DNA of 64,000 nt from Pannonibacter phragmitetus DSM 14782 (GTDB lineage: Bacteria > Pseudomonadota > Alphaproteobacteria > Rhizobiales > Stappiaceae): contig NZ_KB908230.1 in NCBI RefSeq assembly GCF_000382365.1, positions 44,680 to 108,679 on the forward strand. The letters run 5' to 3'. This document shows positions 61,040-64,000 of the stretch, in pieces. Numbering within the stretch: the first letter of the stretch is position 1; the number at the start of each line of letters is the position of its first letter. A program made the translations under genes and the position numbers. A model generated the notes under the pieces. That model worked only from the letters and a program-made list of their open reading frames with translations, was not told the origin of the DNA and made no database searches.

Positions 61040-63022
61040 TCAGCGCACCGTTTCTGAAGCGGACGCAGCAGCAAAGCGCGAGGGCTTCTGTCCGCGCTCC
61101 AGCAGGGCGTCGATCCGGGTGCGCTCCTGCTCGAAATTCGCCAGCATGCCGCCATCCAGCACCCGGCCGCGCGGCAGGCGGATACGCATCGGATCGACGA
61201 AGTTGTTGTTCACCAGCACCTCATAGTGAAGGTGCGGTCCGGTCGAGAGGCCGGTGGAGCCCACATAGCCGATGATCTGGCCCTGTGTGACGCGCCCGCC
61301 TTCCTTGATGCCGGGGCCGAAGTCGTTCATGTGATTGTAGGTGGTGACATAGCCATTGGCGTGGCGCAGCTCCACGCGCTTGCCATAGCCGGATTCCCAC
61401 CCGGCCTTGATGATGGTGCCGTTGCCCGAGGCCATGATCGGCGTGCCGCGGGGGGCGGACCAGTCAACGCCCGTGTGCATCTTGCCAAAGCCATAGATCG
61501 GATGCTGCCGCACGCCGAAGCCCGAACGGAAGGTGCCGCCGGAGAGCGGCTTGCGCATCAGGAATTTCTTCGCGCTGCGGCCTTCCTCGTCATAGTAATC
61601 GACCGAGCCGTCGTCCGGGGCGCGGAAGCGGTAGAGCCGCCGCTCGGCAGAGCCCGTGTGCAGCGATGCATAGAGAATCTCGCCGTCTCCGCCATTCTCG
61701 TCTTCACCGCCGCCATAGAACACTTCCAGCGAATCTCCCGGCTGGACGCGGCCGTTGAAATCCACGTCATAGGAGAAGGCACCGATCAGTTCCTTGATCA
61801 GGTCCTCCGGGATCTGTTGTTCAAGCGCCGTCTGATAGACGCTCTCATAAAGCGAAACGGAGGGGCCGCCGGCGCTGCTGCCAAAGGTGTCGCGGTCCGC
61901 CTCGGCAAAGGCATCCAGCAGGTCCCCGGCCGGCTCATTGGCGGTCACGTAAATGCCGTTGTCGGAGCGGGCGACAGTCGCCTTGTGCTGGGTTTCTGTG
62001 TAGATGCTGACCCGCTCGACCCGGGGAATGGTCGGATCGGCGGGATCTGCGCCAAGGGCAATGCGCAGCCGGTCACCGGGGGCGACATCAAGAATGCCGG
62101 CGCCAAAGCGGAAGGCAGCCAGGATCGCTTCGGCTTCCGGGTCCGACGCCTGATTGTCGAGGAGAATGTCCTTGAAGGCCATATCCTGCTCGACGGGAAT
62201 GATCCGCTCGTCAAAGCCGGCGACAGGCGCCGTGCCCGCCTGCTTGGAAACAAAGGAGACGTTTTCCTGGGTGATACGGACGGAGAGCCGGGCGAAGTCG
62301 GGCTGACGGGCAAGGTCAAAGTCGAAACGGTCCGGATCAACGATAGTCCGTGAGGCAATCTGAACGCCGCTCTCGCTCAGAAACTGGGCTGAAGCCCGGA
62401 CCTGCCGCTCCACTTCCGTCTCGGAAGGCGTCAGGGCCGTGTCGATCAAGGGGCTGTTGACCGGAAAATCACTCTGCGCCAGCGTGAACTCACCCTCTGA
62501 CTTGGCGGAATAGACCGCATCGCTGACAGTGCGCTCATCCAGCGGCTTCTGATCGGCGAACATCTGCAGCGGATTGAAGGCCGGAATGCGGCCCTCAACA
62601 TCGGTGAGGCGCCGTGTCGTCAGGGTCGTGTTCACAAACGTATAAGGTTTGGCCTTGATGTGTTCCTGATCACCGCTGCGTGTCACGACATTCAAAGGGA
62701 TGACGCGTTTGCTGGTGAACTGGGCAGCGGCCTTGCTGACCCGGTCTCCTTTGGTGCTGGCGCCAGCCGTGCTGAGCACTTCCGGATTCGGCGTGTGAGC
62801 CGTCGCAGCGGCGACACGGTACTGCCCGTCAAGTGCGGCAATCAATGCGCCGCCCATCAGGACGATCGACGTCACGCCCGTCAGAACAGTTCCGGTCAGC
62901 CAGCGCAGGCTCACCTTGCGGCGGTCCGGCAATGCGTTCCGCTCGTCATAGACAACGAGCGGCGGCATGGTGCCAAGTTCGACCGCCGGAAGAGCGTGAG
63001 ACTGAAAGGGGCCCAGATGCAT
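61040..63022 (-). CDS. Membrane-anchored M23 (LytM) family metallopeptidase
   Basis: 660 aa. A cytoplasmic N-tail and one transmembrane helix (about 41-63: WLTGTVLTGVTSIVLMGGALIAA) precede a long periplasmic region, then the LytM domain with zinc motifs HTGVDW (H516, D520) and GPHLHYEVLVN (H597, H599). The catalytic set looks complete, so it should cleave peptidoglycan cross-bridges during growth or division. The start is uncertain: ATG 63022 has AAGG upstream and gives the familiar layout, but ATG 63076 (with GGAGG) and the open frame up to 63229 are alternatives. Confidence 0.88.
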   Translation of the reverse strand: MHLGPFQSHALPAVELGTMPPLVVYDERNALPDRRKVSLRWLTGTVLTGVTSIVLMGGALIAALDGQYRVAAATAHTPNPEVLSTAGASTKGDRVSKAAAQFTSKRVIPLNVVTRSGDQEHIKAKPYTFVNTTLTTRRLTDVEGRIPAFNPLQMFADQKPLDERTVSDAVYSAKSEGEFTLAQSDFPVNSPLIDTALTPSETEVERQVRASAQFLSESGVQIASRTIVDPDRFDFDLARQPDFARLSVRITQENVSFVSKQAGTAPVAGFDERIIPVEQDMAFKDILLDNQASDPEAEAILAAFRFGAGILDVAPGDRLRIALGADPADPTIPRVERVSIYTETQHKATVARSDNGIYVTANEPAGDLLDAFAEADRDTFGSSAGGPSVSLYESVYQTALEQQIPEDLIKELIGAFSYDVDFNGRVQPGDSLEVFYGGGEDENGGDGEILYASLHTGSAERRLYRFRAPDDGSVDYYDEEGRSAKKFLMRKPLSGGTFRSGFGVRQHPIYGFGKMHTGVDWSAPRGTPIMASGNGTIIKAGWESGYGKRVELRHANGYVTTYNHMNDFGPGIKEGGRVTQGQIIGYVGSTGLSTGPHLHYEVLVNNNFVDPMRIRLPRGRVLDGGMLANFEQERTRIDALLERGQKPSRFAAASASETVR

Positions 63023-63466
63023 CAGTTGCCTTGTCTGTTCATGCCGTCCTGCCCTGCCTTGTTCTGGCAAGGCCATGCATTGCACGGAAACCTCCGCCTG
63101 CCGGAACGATCCGGAACCTGACGGAAAATGCAGCCTGCCGCCGCAAAGGTCAACGGCGCAGGCACTCTGCCAGGAAACGTTGTTCCCCTGCCGGAGAATG
63201 AAGCGGTCGATAAGCGCGGTTTCAGGCATGAATATGGCTGGCCCATATATAGGATGGGCGGCAGTGCCTGTGTGCAGGTCTTTGTTGCGTCTCTTTTCAT
63301 GAGCAGCAGCGAGGGGTGCCGCCGGATGTGAAGGCCTTTTTCGGCCTGGTGTGAATTTTTTTAAGCCGGCTTGTGTGTAAAGAGGCAGAAATCACAGGGG
63401 GAGGGCACGCAAACCCCAGCGTTTCTGCGGGGTTCCAACCTTGTGAATCTTTTTTGACAATCTGTG

Positions 63467-63495
63467 TTGACTCCTCTGAGGGGTCTGGCTATAAA
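63467..63495 (+). promoter_or_regulatory. rRNA operon promoter
   Basis: TTGACT (63467-63472), exactly 17 bp, TATAAA (63490-63495). The discriminator CCGCTCC is GC-rich, as in stringently controlled stable-RNA promoters. An upstream T-rich tract with a second TTGACA (63454-63459) could act as an UP-like element. Confidence 0.85.
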
Positions 63496-63641
63496 CCGCT
63501 CCATCGACGGCGGCGCCACGGAAACACGGCGCCAGACGCTGTCGGGTCAGCCGAAAACGACTGAGCCGCTTGGAGCTCGCAAGAGCGAAAAGGTTCTGTT
63601 GTCTCCGGTTCCCGGTAACGGGGTGAACGTTTGATCGTTCA

Positions 63642-63652
63642 GTTCTTTGACA
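63642..63652 (+). promoter_or_regulatory. boxA-like antitermination site in the rRNA leader
   Basis: GTTCTTTGACA resembles boxA (TGCTCTTTAACA), the Nus-factor site expected in rRNA leaders, and lies about 250 nt before the mature 16S. Confidence 0.6.
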
Positions 63653-63901
63653 ATTTGGAATTGAAGGAAGGGAAACGCGGCCGGCGTTGACTTTGCGCTT
63701 CGGCGGATCTGGAGACGGATTTGCTAAGAAGCAAGGGTTACGGACAGGTACGTTTCTTTTTCGGAAAGAAGCAAGGAAGACACATTTTGGTCGTGAGATT
63801 GAAATGGTCTCTGTCGAGTTTCATGCGCTGAGAAGTGTGTGAGAACTTTGAGTGCTTTATGCAGCGATTGAGAATTGGTGCCTGTGATTGAACTTTTGTT
63901 T

Positions 63902-64000
63902 AACCTGAGAGTTTGATCCTGGCTCAGAACGAACGCTGGCGGCAGGCTTAACACATGCAAGTCGAACGCCCCGCAAGGGGAGTGGCAGACGGGTGAGTAA
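63902..64000 (+). rRNA. rrs: 16S ribosomal RNA, 5' end (continues past window)
   Basis: The conserved start AGAGTTTGATCCTGGCTCAG (63909-63928) is followed by AACGAACGCTGGCGGCAGGC, the alphaproteobacterial form, and GCAAGTCGAACG. The short variable helix CCCCGCAAGGGG at 63969-63980 fits Hyphomicrobiales/Rhodobacterales. Only about 99 nt are present. Confidence 0.97.

Larger units (their letters stand above)
63023..63901. other. Gap between LytM peptidase and 16S rRNA genes
   Basis: 879 bp. The left 200 bp are open in the peptidase frame but probably 5' untranslated; CTATATATGG on the minus strand near 63244-63253 may be a -10 for that gene. AGGCC-TTTTTC-GGCCT lies near 63333-63348. From 63467 on it is the rRNA promoter and leader. 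Confidence 0.6.

Noticed and set aside
63373..63564. 63-codon open frame upstream of the 16S gene
   Set aside because: It overlaps the strong rRNA promoter and leader; no coding evidence.

Overview
The window is a GC-rich, gene-dense chromosomal segment from an alphaproteobacterium, most probably of the order Hyphomicrobiales (Rhizobiales). The lineage is inferred from gene order and families: ubiG divergent from lysC-ptsP-prfA-prmC-DUF4167-clpB; secA divergent from a parvulin and argJ; a BioC-like methyltransferase divergent from comF-grxC-nitrilase-DUF1178; DUF2794; a BI-1 gene with a ybhL-type leader; and methylsuccinyl-CoA dehydrogenase. The last ~100 bases are the 5' end of a 16S rRNA gene. 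They are too few to name a genus, although a Stappiaceae/Pannonibacter-like organism would fit. No prophage, transposase, CRISPR array or plasmid function was seen.

Layout. 1-3.8 kb: the end of a urea importer operon (urtE) and an AsmA-like protein. 3.8-7.8 kb: a phosphonate accessory cluster, phnF divergent from fosX-DUF1045-phnM-phnN, without the C-P lyase core genes. 7.8-15 kb: CYTH-CHAD protein, cupin, YkgJ-like protein, tRNA-Leu(CAA), YqaA, DsbB, a small membrane protein, a zincin, ppa, a GNAT, a strong small-RNA candidate (minus strand, about 14262-14396) and DUF2794. 15-24.8 kb: subtilisin autotransporter, BI-1/YbhL with structured leader, YbbP/YbbA exporter next to TesA, aldo/keto reductase, ThpR and a small membrane protein. 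24.8-35.3 kb: YkvA, Mcd, YihY, EamA, a chemoreceptor, a ferredoxin reductase-like enzyme, an alpha/beta hydrolase, KdgK and an L,D-transpeptidase. 35.28-35.91 kb: three tandem 211-212 bp repeats, each carrying 30-bp inverted arms. 35.9-49 kb: GT39 and GtrA, secA, parvulin, argJ, mutT, an orphan Flp pilin, methyltransferase/comF/grxC/nitrilase/DUF1178, phasin and a hydrolase. 49-63 kb: LysE exporter behind a 34-bp palindrome, ubiG/lysC/ptsP/prfA/prmC, DUF4167, clpB and a LytM peptidase. 63.4-64 kb: rRNA promoter, leader and 16S start.

Together these genes are mostly core functions: translation release and its methylation, Sec export, nitrogen-PTS signalling, lysine and arginine synthesis, ubiquinone, protein disaggregation and redox. 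Carbon and phosphorus accessory functions are mixed in: urea uptake, phosphonate use, the ethylmalonyl-CoA pathway and polyhydroxyalkanoate granules. The signals least explained by known genes are the sRNA candidate, the tandem palindromic repeats, the palindrome with overlapping alternative pairing upstream of lysE, and the long structured leader before the DUF4167 gene.
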